NCBI GenBank assembly: GCA_021737695.1
Contig: JAIPDL010000003.1
Location: 1-64,000, forward strand
DNA from: Desulfotignum sp.
Lineage (GTDB): Bacteria; Desulfobacterota; Desulfobacteria; Desulfobacterales; Desulfobacteraceae
Reading direction: 5' to 3'
DNA: 64,000 bases
The position numbers and the translations under genes are program-made. The notes under the pieces are model-generated. The model was not told the origin of the DNA, made no database searches, and worked only from the letters and a program-made list of their open reading frames with translations. How positions within the stretch are numbered: position 1 is the first letter of the stretch; every line of letters starts with the position of its first letter. Of the stretch, positions 50,823 through 60,302 are shown piece by piece.

Positions 50823-52101
50823 TATCCCGGTTCAACAAGGTGAGGGACTGGGCTTTTTCAGCGATCAGCTCCCATTCCGTTTGAATCGCAACCAAAAATG
50901 ATTCCCAGGGTTCCGTTCCCCTGTCTCCATTTTCAGTCCTGTCATCTTTAGGGGAAACCGCCATGGCATAGAGGTCCAGAAGCTTATTGACACAGGCTTG
51001 TCTGCTGAATTTCAGGGCTGTCTGGCTTGCGTGCTCCTGCCAAAAGCGCAATTTTTCAAAATCAGCCAAAGCATCCCGGATGGCCCGGGAAAACGCGCGT
51101 TGACCTGCATCTTCAGGAAGAAGTCTCCCGTTTTTCTGGTTTTCCACCACTTCCCGGACACCCGGCCCATCCAGGGCGATCACCGGTGTTTTTGCAGCCA
51201 TGGCTTCGGTGAGCACCATGCCCTGGGTTTCGGATTGTGACGAAAAAACAAACAGATCCATTGCCTGGTACGCATCGGCCAGGGTCCTGCCCGTGAGGTT
51301 TCCCGTGAGAACCAGCCGGTGGGCAAGCTTACAATCTGTAAAAATATCATGGATTGTTTGTCGGTCCGGCCCGTTTCCTGCCACACAAAACCAGGTATCT
51401 TCAAGGGTTTGCATAGACCTGGCAACACTTCTGGCCAGAAATGCCAAATTTTTTTCAGGGGCAAGCCGGCCCACATGTCCGATGACAACGGCGTTTTCCG
51501 GGATGTGGTATGCTTTTTTAAAACCCTGCCCATCCCCTGAAGCAAAAAATTGTGTGTCCACGCCTGTGGGAAGTTGTGCCACCGGTGTGGTGACCCCGCG
51601 TTTTTTGATCAGATCAGCAATGCTTTGGCTGGGCGCCACCACCTGATCGCATAAATTGGCGTACATGGTGGACAGGTTCCGGGCAAACTGCTTGAAATTG
51701 TCATTGTCCCCGGTGACATAATGGGTATATTCCTCGTACCGGGTGTGGTGGGTGAAAACCAGGGGCAGCCTGCGCCGCCGGGCAGCCCTGAAGGCGGCAT
51801 CGCCGAGCAGATACGGGTGGTGGCTGTGAATGATATCCGGGGCAAACGCATCCAGTTTTTCGTCAATGTAAAACGGCACGGGGATGCGCATGGAAAAGTC
51901 ACTGCCGTTGAAATTCTGGATGGCAGGGACCCGCAGAATGGAAACATCGTCACTGTTGTCGGCATCGTCTTCGGCAAAGGTCGGCGCAACAATGAGCACG
52001 TGGTGTCCCTTTTTTTGCAGGTCCCTGGAAAAGGTGTTTACGGACCGGGCCACCCCGCCCACATGGGGCAGGTAGGTATTGGTGAACATGCAGATATTCA
52101 T
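50812..52101 (-). CDS. GT4-family glycosyltransferase
   Basis: 429 residues. The N-terminal Rossmann half starts MNICMFTNTYLPHVGGVARS with the glycine-rich acceptor loop. The C-terminal half has VIGHVGRLAPEKNLAFLARS and the donor-binding FSSQSETQGMVLTEAMAAKT, with the EX7E-type pair. It resembles glycosyltransferases of the diacylglycerol glycosyltransferase or alpha-glucan type. A short extension follows the last helix. It starts seven bases after the FAD enzyme and overlaps the glycosidase gene. Confidence 0.9.
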   Translation of the reverse strand: MNICMFTNTYLPHVGGVARSVNTFSRDLQKKGHHVLIVAPTFAEDDADNSDDVSILRVPAIQNFNGSDFSMRIPVPFYIDEKLDAFAPDIIHSHHPYLLGDAAFRAARRRRLPLVFTHHTRYEEYTHYVTGDNDNFKQFARNLSTMYANLCDQVVAPSQSIADLIKKRGVTTPVAQLPTGVDTQFFASGDGQGFKKAYHIPENAVVIGHVGRLAPEKNLAFLARSVARSMQTLEDTWFCVAGNGPDRQTIHDIFTDCKLAHRLVLTGNLTGRTLADAYQAMDLFVFSSQSETQGMVLTEAMAAKTPVIALDGPGVREVVENQKNGRLLPEDAGQRAFSRAIRDALADFEKLRFWQEHASQTALKFSRQACVNKLLDLYAMAVSPKDDRTENGDRGTEPWESFLVAIQTEWELIAEKAQSLTLLNRDNGT

Positions 52102-52108
52102 GATATTC

Positions 52109-53821
52109 TCAAATATCCATAAAATCCGGTGCCACGGCCAGGATCATGGCATGGCCCCCCTGGACGTTGCAGACATTGTCAAACCCTTTCTGATTGAGCA
52201 GCACCTGGCATTCATAAGACCGGGCGCCCGTACCGCAGACCAGGCAAAGCGGTTGGTCGGACGGCACCTCATCCAGCCGGTCCCGGAGCTGATCCTGGGG
52301 AATATTCATCCATTTGTCCTGGTATTTTTCAATAAACGGGGCCGCTTCTTTGGGATCCCTGACATCCATGACCTGGATCTGGTTTTTGGCAAATTCCCGG
52401 ACAAAATCCACCGGATCCATGGGCACGTTCCGTCCTTCCAGGATATTGTCCAGCACATTGCCGGCATTGTTGATGATATCCATGGCTGAGGCAAAGGGCG
52501 GGGCATACCCGGTTTCAAGGGAACAGACCTCGTCCACATCAATGCCGGCGGAAAGCAGGGGCGCCACCGCATCCACCCGGGCCTTGACGGCATCTCCCTG
52601 ACCGCCCACGGACTCAATGCCCAGGATTCGCCGGGTTTTCCGGTCGGCAATCAAGTGAATATACATGATCCGGGACGAGGGATAAAAATGGGCCCTGTCC
52701 GACTGGGCCACCACGGCATGGACGGGATCGTATCCGATGGCCCGGGCCTGGGCAAAGGTCAGCCCGGCTTTGGCTGCGGCCATGTCAAAGGCTTTGATAC
52801 AGAAAGTGCCCACCGTGCCCTTGAATTTGGAAGCCCGGCCATGAATGTTGTTGGCAATGATCCGGCCCTGGCGGTTGGCCAGGGACCCCAGGGGCATGGT
52901 CATGTTTTCGCCGTTGACCAGGTTCCGAAGTTCCACACAGTCACCTCCGGCATAGATATGGGGATCGGTGGTGCGCAGCCCCCGGTCCACCAGCAGAGCA
53001 CCGGATCTGCCCACAGCCAGCCCGGCATCTTTGGCAAACTGGGTGTTGGGCCGGACCCCGGCGGACATGACCACCAGGTCGCACGGCAGGGTTTGCCCCC
53101 CGACTTCCACGGATGTCACGCCGGATGTATCATCGCCGTTAATTTTATCCACTTTCCGGGACAGCATGACCGTGACGTTGTTCTGCTTGAGTTCCATCTC
53201 CACCACCTTGGACATGTTCTTTCCCAGGGCAGCCGGAAGAATCTGATCCGCCATTTCAACGATGGTGGTATCCACGCCCCACAGATCGGTCAAGGCTTCA
53301 GCCATTTCGATACCGATGGCGCCGGCCCCGACCACCACGGCGCGGCCCACTTTTCCCTTGGAGATGGTGTCTTTGATATCCCTGGCAGAATGAAGATTGG
53401 ACACGGTAAATACCCGGGGCAGGTCTGCGCCCGGTATCGGGGGCCGGACCGGCGTGGCCCCGGTGGCAATCACCAGTTTATCATACGGCAGGACGTCTTC
53501 TTTTTCCGTGTCCAGATGACGGATATGCAGTGTTTTTTTATCCCGGTCAATGGATACGGCCTCCACCCGGGGCAGAATATTCACCCCTTTGCTGGACCTG
53601 AAAAATGCCGGATCACGCAGTACATGGGAGGAGGTGGAACAAAGCCCTTCCAGATCATTGATATCCCCGCCCACATAATAGGGAATCCCGCATCCCCCGT
53701 ATGAAATCAGATTATCCCTGTCGATCACGGTAATGTCCGCATCCGGATCCAGCCGTCTGAGCCGGCATGCCACTTTGGGACCTAACGCCACAGCGCCGAC
53801 AATAATCACGCGTTTATTCAC
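52109..53821 (-). CDS. CoA-disulfide/persulfide reductase with C-terminal rhodanese domain
   Basis: 570 residues. The FAD motif is VIIVGAVALGPKVACRLRRL, with GAVALG in place of the usual GGxAxG. The redox Cys44 is in YGGCGIPYYV. The NAD(P) motif is VVVGAGAIGIEMAEAL and the second FAD strand is IYAGGDCVEL. From about residue 455 a rhodanese domain carries its Cys in LCLVCGTGARSYECQ. Fusions of this kind (NPSR-like) reduce CoA-persulfide or polysulfide with NADH, a natural activity in a sulfur-reducing cell. It leads an operon with two glycan genes, whose relation to it is unclear. Confidence 0.9.
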   Translation of the reverse strand: MNKRVIIVGAVALGPKVACRLRRLDPDADITVIDRDNLISYGGCGIPYYVGGDINDLEGLCSTSSHVLRDPAFFRSSKGVNILPRVEAVSIDRDKKTLHIRHLDTEKEDVLPYDKLVIATGATPVRPPIPGADLPRVFTVSNLHSARDIKDTISKGKVGRAVVVGAGAIGIEMAEALTDLWGVDTTIVEMADQILPAALGKNMSKVVEMELKQNNVTVMLSRKVDKINGDDTSGVTSVEVGGQTLPCDLVVMSAGVRPNTQFAKDAGLAVGRSGALLVDRGLRTTDPHIYAGGDCVELRNLVNGENMTMPLGSLANRQGRIIANNIHGRASKFKGTVGTFCIKAFDMAAAKAGLTFAQARAIGYDPVHAVVAQSDRAHFYPSSRIMYIHLIADRKTRRILGIESVGGQGDAVKARVDAVAPLLSAGIDVDEVCSLETGYAPPFASAMDIINNAGNVLDNILEGRNVPMDPVDFVREFAKNQIQVMDVRDPKEAAPFIEKYQDKWMNIPQDQLRDRLDEVPSDQPLCLVCGTGARSYECQVLLNQKGFDNVCNVQGGHAMILAVAPDFMDI

Positions 53822-53972
53822 GGTGTTTTTCCTTTATTTTCACCGGCCGCCCGGTGTAAACCAGGCGACGGAAATTTTATTCAAAAGCCTGCCCAATCTG
53901 CGGCAGGCTGATTTAACCAAACGAATTAATATAGGGATGACGCGACAAAATGCAAGGGAAAAGAAGCAGAGT

Positions 53973-54291
53973 TCAGCCCTCTTTCTGTCCGCCCGTCAGA
54001 ACTGAATGCACTTTTTCCCCAAGGGTTTTTTTTGTGAAAGGTTTCTGGATAAACGGGGTTTTGGCATCCAGAATACCATGGCGGGTGATGGCATCGTCTG
54101 TATAGCCCGACATGAAGAGGACCTTGAAATCGGGGGAGATTTTTTTTCAATCGGTCAATCAGAATTTTTCCGCTCATTTCGGGCATCACCACATCTGTCA
54201 GGATGAGGTCCGACTTCAGTTGTTTTTCTTCAACAAGCAACAGAGCCTCCCCGCCGTTGGATGCGGACGGGGTTTCACATTCCTGCATCAA
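53973..54291 (-). pseudogene. receiver-domain remnant of a hybrid kinase, frameshifted
   Basis: The frame from 54291 reads SDLILTDVVMPEMSGKILID, with the phospho-acceptor Asp in TDVVMPEM. It shifts at an A8 run near 54150. In the other frame it continues with VLFMSGYTDDAITRHGILDA, then FIQKPFTKKTLGEKVHSVL, and stops at 53973, the normal receiver end. The N-terminal part of the receiver and any kinase domain are missing. It lies just below the large signalling operon and is probably its decayed last member. Confidence 0.75.
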
Positions 54292-54392
54292 AATTAATCT
54301 TTCACTCGACAGTATCAGGTTTTGTAATGTATTGGTATCAGAATCTTTTCAGTGCCGTGAAAAATCACGCAATGGATAATTTACTCATTAAT

Positions 54393-57300
54393 TTATCTTT
54401 TGGTTTCATCCAGCACTTTTCGAACTGTTTTTGCCAGGTCTGCCTTCACAAATGGTTTTCTCACAAATGCTTTGATGCCGATTTCTGTGGCAGATTCATC
54501 AGAAACCTTTTTGCTGAAGCCGGTGCACAAAATCACTGGAATATCCGGTCTAATATTCATCAGTTCTGAAGAGAGCACTTCCCCCGTCATATGGGGCATT
54601 GTCATATCCGTGATAACCAAATCAATATCGGTTGGGTTGGACCTGAAAAATTCAAGCGCTTTAAGACTTTCGGTTTTTATTTCAACAGAATAGCCCAATT
54701 GCTCAAGAGTCCTTTTCCCCATTTTAGCAATTGATGCTTCATCATCAACATAAAGGATTTTCTCTGACCCGGTTGGCAGTTCTTCATGCGTGTAAATACG
54801 ATCCAATTTTTCCTTTTTTGTAATCGGCAGATATGCTGTGAATGTTGACCCCTGTCCAAGTCTGCTGTCAACTGTTATTTTTCCCCCATAGATTTCAACA
54901 ATGCCCTGGACTACAGCAAGGCCCATACCAGTTCCCTCGCCAAATTTTTTTGTGGTAAAATAGGGATCAAAAATAGAGGTGATGATTTCGTCAGGAATGC
55001 CTGTCCCGGTATCTGACACACTGAGCTGAATATAATCTCCCGGTTTTACATCAATGGTATCTTTTTTTGTGCCAGGTTCAATAGAAATATCTTTGATGTT
55101 GACCTCAAGCAGGCCGCCATGATCCTCCATGGCATGCGCAGCATTGGTGCAAAAATTCATTAGTATCTGGTGGATTTGGGTTGGGTTTCCCCGTATGAAG
55201 GAGTCACTTTTGATATTCTGTCTGATTTCAATAGACGTGGGAATAGATGACCGGATAAATCTTAAGACTTCCTTTATAATAACGCTTGGTTGCAACGGCC
55301 TGGTTTCTTCTTCTGACTGTCGGGCAAAAGCCAAAATCTGCTTAACAAGATCTTTCGCACGGTTTCCAGCAGTGAGAACTTCCTGGAGATCGTCTTCAAA
55401 TTCTGTATTTTCTTCAACTTGATCAAGGGCCAGTTGGGTAAATCCAATGATGGATGAAAGGATATTGTTAAAATCGTGGGCAATGCCGCCGGCAAGGTTG
55501 CCGATCGCTTCCATTTTTTGAGATTGATGAAGCTGTGATTCAAGGCGGTGTCTGGCCCTTTCATCTTCTTTGCGCCAGGTGGTATCGGCAGAGACAACCG
55601 TCAGGTATTCAACGGTTTCATGATCATCAAAAACAGGTATAAGTGTGGATTCAAGCCACACCTCATTTCCTTCAATATCATTGGCCAGAGCTTCTATCAT
55701 CCTCATTTTACCGGTATCTTTTACCTTTTTCAGATTCTCTGCCATCTCTTTTCGAAAAGGCTCTGGAAAAAACTTGAACGGGTAGGGTTGTCCATAAACT
55801 TTTGCATTGTCGTCAAGTTTCAGCATTTTATAGCCATTGGCGCTCATGTATTGCAGATTGAAATCCAGATCCACAATTTTATGACAGACCGGCGAATGGT
55901 CCAGCAACGCCTGGTTTCGCTTCTCCAAAAATTTTAATTTTTTTTCCGCTTTTTCCCTGTCCAATACATGCCCTAATCCCTGGCCAAAAAATCTAAGCAA
56001 TGATTCTTCATTATTCTCCCATTCCCGACATTTACTAACCGAGTCGAATCCCAGGAAGCCCAGAAGGTTTCCTGATTTTTCTATTGGTAATACCATGAGA
56101 GATTGGATGCCCTGATCTCCAAAATGTTTTTTTTCAGATTGCGCTTTTTCCGGCAATTTGGACACATCGGGGACGTTAAATATTTCATTGTTTCTAATAT
56201 GTTCCATGAACCAAGGCAGTTTTTCTTCAACAGGGATATCCTTTAAATTGTGTATTTGAGGCTCAACTCCAATAGCGCACCATTCATGAGTATTGACCAT
56301 GGTGTGGGGATTTTTGTTAAATTGAAAAATATATGTTCGGTCAGCCTGGGTAAAATTTCCTATCAGAGACAGGGAGTTATCTATTGCTGTATCAATGCTG
56401 TCTATACCAATTCCGGCCAAGTTTGAAGAGAGTGTTCCCAATACTTTCTCATACTCGATTCGCTTCTGCAGCGTATTCCCGGTTTTGGTGGCCTGAAAAT
56501 TTAGAATAAAAAGGACAGATACAAGCAAAACAAAAAGGAATAATATAATATATCCTGCTGCATTAAAAAGGGATGACAAAACCCGCCCAGATATGGCTTC
56601 AGTATTACTCAAGTGAACGATTTCCCATCCGGAGAGCTCTTTAATATCGGTACGTATTAAATCATATTTTTTACCAGATTTATCAGAGACTTTTCCCTGT
56701 CCTGTTTGTCTAAACCCAATCCACGGCCATGGACCCTTTCCAAATTGTTTTGATGAGTTAAGCCGAGCAATGGATTTTTTATCAATTTCCCATAAGGTAT
56801 GAAGTATTTTGTCTGTATGATCTGATATAAAAACCACGCCGTTTTCATCGGTTATAAATACCCAATCTTTGTGATCCGCATGTGTTGGTGCGTGTCTGCC
56901 TAAAATATCATCTTCAATCACCTCAACATTTTCCTTGATGACCACAACACCGGTTAAGGTTTTTTCCTCATCAAATACGGGACAGCTATAATAAATGCCC
57001 CGTTTTCCTGAGGTAATGCCCTGTGCCATGTAGACGGACTGGGTTCCTTGAACGGCATTTTTAAAATAGGATCTGAATGAATAATCTTTCCCTACAAAAC
57101 TGCTTAAATCATTACGATTACTCGAAGCGATGGTGATACCATTCATGTCCATGAGATAGCATGCGCTTGTTTTCATGGAAGCGTTATATATATCCAGTAT
57201 ATTATTTGCATTTTTCAAGTTTTCCAGAGAATGCTGTTTCAATAGAAGACTTATTGCAGGGCAACGGCTCAGTGAAAGGGTTATACGCTGATAGCGTGAA

Positions 57301-57467
57301 ATCATCTCGGAAAAAGAATGTTTAATTGAATCGGTGTGTGAAATCGATGTTAAACGATCCTCATTGTAAGCCGCAATTTTTTGGGCATTATAATAAAAAT
57401 ACAGACCGAATGCAGAACTAAGCAGTGTTAGGATCGTAAAACAAAAAAATATGTATTTAAGCTTCAT
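54393..57467 (-). CDS. membrane hybrid histidine kinase (Cache-GAF-PAS-HisKA-HATPase-REC)
   Basis: 1024 residues. TM1 is at about 7-28, a large periplasmic dCache-type sensor at 30-300 (SACYLMDMNGITIASSNRND, then WVFITDENGVVFISD), TM2 at about 306-328, GAF at 350-510, PAS at 520-640, HisKA with His in GGIAHDFNNIL, HATPase at about 765-885 (DTGTGIPD and GEGTGMGLAV), and REC at about 897-1020 with Asp in VITDMTMPHM. It is the last kinase of the operon and close in its kinase half to the product of the preceding gene. Cache domains typically bind small acids or amines. Confidence 0.93.
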   Translation of the reverse strand: MKLKYIFFCFTILTLLSSAFGLYFYYNAQKIAAYNEDRLTSISHTDSIKHSFSEMISRYQRITLSLSRCPAISLLLKQHSLENLKNANNILDIYNASMKTSACYLMDMNGITIASSNRNDLSSFVGKDYSFRSYFKNAVQGTQSVYMAQGITSGKRGIYYSCPVFDEEKTLTGVVVIKENVEVIEDDILGRHAPTHADHKDWVFITDENGVVFISDHTDKILHTLWEIDKKSIARLNSSKQFGKGPWPWIGFRQTGQGKVSDKSGKKYDLIRTDIKELSGWEIVHLSNTEAISGRVLSSLFNAAGYIILFLFVLLVSVLFILNFQATKTGNTLQKRIEYEKVLGTLSSNLAGIGIDSIDTAIDNSLSLIGNFTQADRTYIFQFNKNPHTMVNTHEWCAIGVEPQIHNLKDIPVEEKLPWFMEHIRNNEIFNVPDVSKLPEKAQSEKKHFGDQGIQSLMVLPIEKSGNLLGFLGFDSVSKCREWENNEESLLRFFGQGLGHVLDREKAEKKLKFLEKRNQALLDHSPVCHKIVDLDFNLQYMSANGYKMLKLDDNAKVYGQPYPFKFFPEPFRKEMAENLKKVKDTGKMRMIEALANDIEGNEVWLESTLIPVFDDHETVEYLTVVSADTTWRKEDERARHRLESQLHQSQKMEAIGNLAGGIAHDFNNILSSIIGFTQLALDQVEENTEFEDDLQEVLTAGNRAKDLVKQILAFARQSEEETRPLQPSVIIKEVLRFIRSSIPTSIEIRQNIKSDSFIRGNPTQIHQILMNFCTNAAHAMEDHGGLLEVNIKDISIEPGTKKDTIDVKPGDYIQLSVSDTGTGIPDEIITSIFDPYFTTKKFGEGTGMGLAVVQGIVEIYGGKITVDSRLGQGSTFTAYLPITKKEKLDRIYTHEELPTGSEKILYVDDEASIAKMGKRTLEQLGYSVEIKTESLKALEFFRSNPTDIDLVITDMTMPHMTGEVLSSELMNIRPDIPVILCTGFSKKVSDESATEIGIKAFVRKPFVKADLAKTVRKVLDETKR

Positions 57468-57511
57468 TTTCGACCTCAGGATTTTCAGCCATCGAATAAT
57501 TATGTAAAATT

Positions 57512-59851
57512 TCAGCCTTTGGCTTCATCAAGTACCTTTCTGATTGTTTTGGCCAAATCCGCCTTCACAATCGGCTTGAAGGCGAACGCCTTGATACCAA
57601 TTTCCAAAGCGGTCTCATCAGAGACTTTTTTGCTGTAACCTGTGCAAAGGATCACAGGGATATCCGGCCGAATTTTCATCAGCTCGATGGACAGGGTGTC
57701 TCCCGTCATCTCCGGCATGGTCATGTCCGTAATGACAAGATTGACACCGGCGGGATTCGAGCGAAAATGTTCCAAAGCGTCAGCACTGCTTGTCATTGCC
57801 GTCACGGAGTAACCCAATCCTTGAAGAATTTTTTGGCCCATCTTTGCAATTGCGGGCTCATCATCCACAAACAGAATGGTCTCATCACCTTTGGGCAATT
57901 CTTCAGATTCATAATATCCGGTTTTCTCGCTTTGTTCACTAATCGGCAGATAAATATGAAACGTCGTTCCTCTGGACAATTCACTGTTGACGCTGATTCC
58001 GCCGCCGGAACTTTCAACAATACCATATACCATGGCAAGCCCCATGCCGGTGCCTTCACCCGGCGGCTTGGTTGTAAAATAAGGCTCAAAAATGGTGCCC
58101 AAGTTCTCGGTTGCGATACCGGTCCCCGTATCTGACACAGCCAGTTCAATATAGTTACCCGGCATCAATGTCCGGCCTGTCACAGTGATCCCAAGATCAG
58201 TGACAACATCGTTCACTTCTATTGTCAGCATACCGCCGTTCTTTTCCATGGCATAGACGGCATTGCTGCAAAGATTCATGATGACCTGGTGAATCTGAAC
58301 CGCATTTCCCAGAATAAAGGAATCACTGTGTATTTCCTGTCTGATCTCAATCGTGGACGGGGTGGATGACCGTATCAACTTGAGCACTTCTTTGGCGATG
58401 GGACTGATGCATACCGGTTTCATCTCTTCATCCGATTGCCGGGCAAAGGCGAGAATCTGGCTGACGAGCTCTTTGGCCCGTTTGCCGGCCGCGTAGACCT
58501 CCTGCAGATCATCTTTGATGGATGAATGATTATCCACCTCGTCCAGGGCCAGTTCCGTAAACCCGATGATCGAGGATAAAAGATTGTTAAAGTCATGGGC
58601 GATGCCGCCGGCAAGCTGCCCAAACGATTCCATTTTTTGCGACTGAATCAGCATTTTATGGAGTTGTTCTTTCTCACGTTCTGTTTGAAGGCGCTGGGTA
58701 ATGTCATATATCATGGCGTATAAAAGGGATCGGCCGCCCACATCAATGGGACCGCTGTAAACCTCTACATCACGGATGGATCCGTCGGCTAATTGATGTT
58801 TGAATATAAAACGGTTTCGTTTTTGTTTAACAGTCTCCTCAATCTCCTTTTCCAGCACTTCAGTGGTCAACATGTTGATGTCATAAATGGATTTTGCGGT
58901 CAGTTCTTTGCGTGTCCAGCCGTAGAATGATACTGCCGCAGGATTGGCATCGACAATGCTGCCGTTTTTCGGATCCAGGAGCATCATGGCCACATGATTG
59001 TTCTCAAACAGGCTCCTGTAGCGTTTTTCACTTTCCAGCAGCGCATCATGCTCCCGGGAAAAGCGCTTGCTGTAATAGGCGTTTTCCACAACAGACGGGA
59101 GCTTGAACAGGTATCCCTGATCCTTGATGACATAATCAAAGACCCCCAGTTTCAATGCTTTGACGGCAATTTCCTCGTCCCCTTTTCCCGTGACCAGAAT
59201 CACCGGAATATCCGGGTTGGAAGACTGTTTGATTCGTTTGACGATCTCCAGGGCATTTTCCCGGGGCAGCCGGTAATCCAGCAGGAGTGCAGAATATGAG
59301 GCAAAGGCATCGGGTTGATCCAGGTGATGATAAAAATCAGACACCGTGAATATGGCATCCATCTGAATATGCGGTGCATGCCGTTTCAGGTGCCTCCGGG
59401 TCAGATCCACATCAGCCTGGTTATGTTCAAGATACAGGATTTTAAGCTGCTGGGACCCGATTTCCCTTGTTTTACAATAAGAGACCAGGGCCGCCTCAAG
59501 AATGCCGGGCAGGTTGTCCAGATATCCCTTTTTTTTAATGACATAATCATCGGCACCTGCTTTTAAAGCCGCCACTGCGGCCTCTTCATCCCCCTGACCC
59601 GTGAGAATCACCACTGCCACAGGCAGGGAATGCCCCCGGATATGGGATAAGACGGCGATGCCGTCCCCGTCCTGGAGATGCATGTCCGTCAGCACCAGTT
59701 CATACGCTGAAAACGTTGATCCTTTGATAATTCTCAGGGCCTCGGTCTGGGATTTTGCGATGGTCACGTCAATGTGAGGCGCCTTTTTTTTCAACTGTCG
59801 TACGGTGAGATCCACATCAACCGGATTATCCTCGATGTACAGAATTTTCAT
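57512..59851 (-). CDS. soluble REC-REC-PAS-kinase-REC protein
   Basis: 779 residues with no membrane segment. Two receivers lead (about 1-122 with Asp in VLTDMHLQDGDG, and 135-260 with Asp in LLLDYRLPRE), then PAS (about 275-390), HisKA with GGIAHDFNNLL, HATPase (DTGTGIA and GEGTGMGLAM), and a third receiver with VITDMTMPEM. It can collect phosphate at its N-terminal receivers from other kinases and relay it, an integrator. The start is four bases after the single-domain receiver gene. Confidence 0.92.
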   Translation of the reverse strand: MKILYIEDNPVDVDLTVRQLKKKAPHIDVTIAKSQTEALRIIKGSTFSAYELVLTDMHLQDGDGIAVLSHIRGHSLPVAVVILTGQGDEEAAVAALKAGADDYVIKKKGYLDNLPGILEAALVSYCKTREIGSQQLKILYLEHNQADVDLTRRHLKRHAPHIQMDAIFTVSDFYHHLDQPDAFASYSALLLDYRLPRENALEIVKRIKQSSNPDIPVILVTGKGDEEIAVKALKLGVFDYVIKDQGYLFKLPSVVENAYYSKRFSREHDALLESEKRYRSLFENNHVAMMLLDPKNGSIVDANPAAVSFYGWTRKELTAKSIYDINMLTTEVLEKEIEETVKQKRNRFIFKHQLADGSIRDVEVYSGPIDVGGRSLLYAMIYDITQRLQTEREKEQLHKMLIQSQKMESFGQLAGGIAHDFNNLLSSIIGFTELALDEVDNHSSIKDDLQEVYAAGKRAKELVSQILAFARQSDEEMKPVCISPIAKEVLKLIRSSTPSTIEIRQEIHSDSFILGNAVQIHQVIMNLCSNAVYAMEKNGGMLTIEVNDVVTDLGITVTGRTLMPGNYIELAVSDTGTGIATENLGTIFEPYFTTKPPGEGTGMGLAMVYGIVESSGGGISVNSELSRGTTFHIYLPISEQSEKTGYYESEELPKGDETILFVDDEPAIAKMGQKILQGLGYSVTAMTSSADALEHFRSNPAGVNLVITDMTMPEMTGDTLSIELMKIRPDIPVILCTGYSKKVSDETALEIGIKAFAFKPIVKADLAKTIRKVLDEAKG

Positions 59852-59854
59852 GGG

Positions 59855-60289
59855 TTACCTCGGAAGAATGGTCGTTCCAATCCAGTAAAGATTAATTTCA
59901 GCGGCGACCGCAGCAAACTTATCAAAATCGACGGGTTTGATGATATAGGAGTTGGCACCGTATTTATAGGCGGTCTTGATATCTTTGTCTTCTGATGAAC
60001 TGGTGAGGACGACGATGGGAATGACCTTGAATTCCGGGTGTTCTTTAAAACTGCGCGTCACTTCCAGTCCGCCAACTTTGGGAAGCTTCAAATCCATGAG
60101 AACGATCAATGGCAATGGGTCTCCGGCTTCCCACCTGGGAATAAAAGACAGGGCCTCTTCCCCGTCTCTGGCGATTTCAATGGGATTGGTGAGTCCTTCC
60201 TTTTTAAAGGCCCTCAACGTCAGATCGATATCCATGGGATTATCTTCCACGAGCAGGATCGGTCTTTCAGGATGGTTGTTTTGATTCAT
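59855..60289 (-). CDS. single-domain receiver protein (Rcp1-like)
   Basis: 144 residues, one REC domain with an extended loop: ILLVEDNPMDIDLTLRAFKK, phospho-acceptor Asp in IVLMDLKLPKVGG, Thr in VVLTSSSEDKD and Lys in IIKPVDFDKF. Proteins of this shape pair with phytochrome-type kinases such as Cph1. The gene follows the PAS kinase by 13 bases, so the two are the likely partners and it probably carries phosphate to the next multi-receiver protein. Confidence 0.93.
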   Translation of the reverse strand: MNQNNHPERPILLVEDNPMDIDLTLRAFKKEGLTNPIEIARDGEEALSFIPRWEAGDPLPLIVLMDLKLPKVGGLEVTRSFKEHPEFKVIPIVVLTSSSEDKDIKTAYKYGANSYIIKPVDFDKFAAVAAEINLYWIGTTILPR

Positions 60290-60302
60290 TCGTTATCGGC
60301 TC

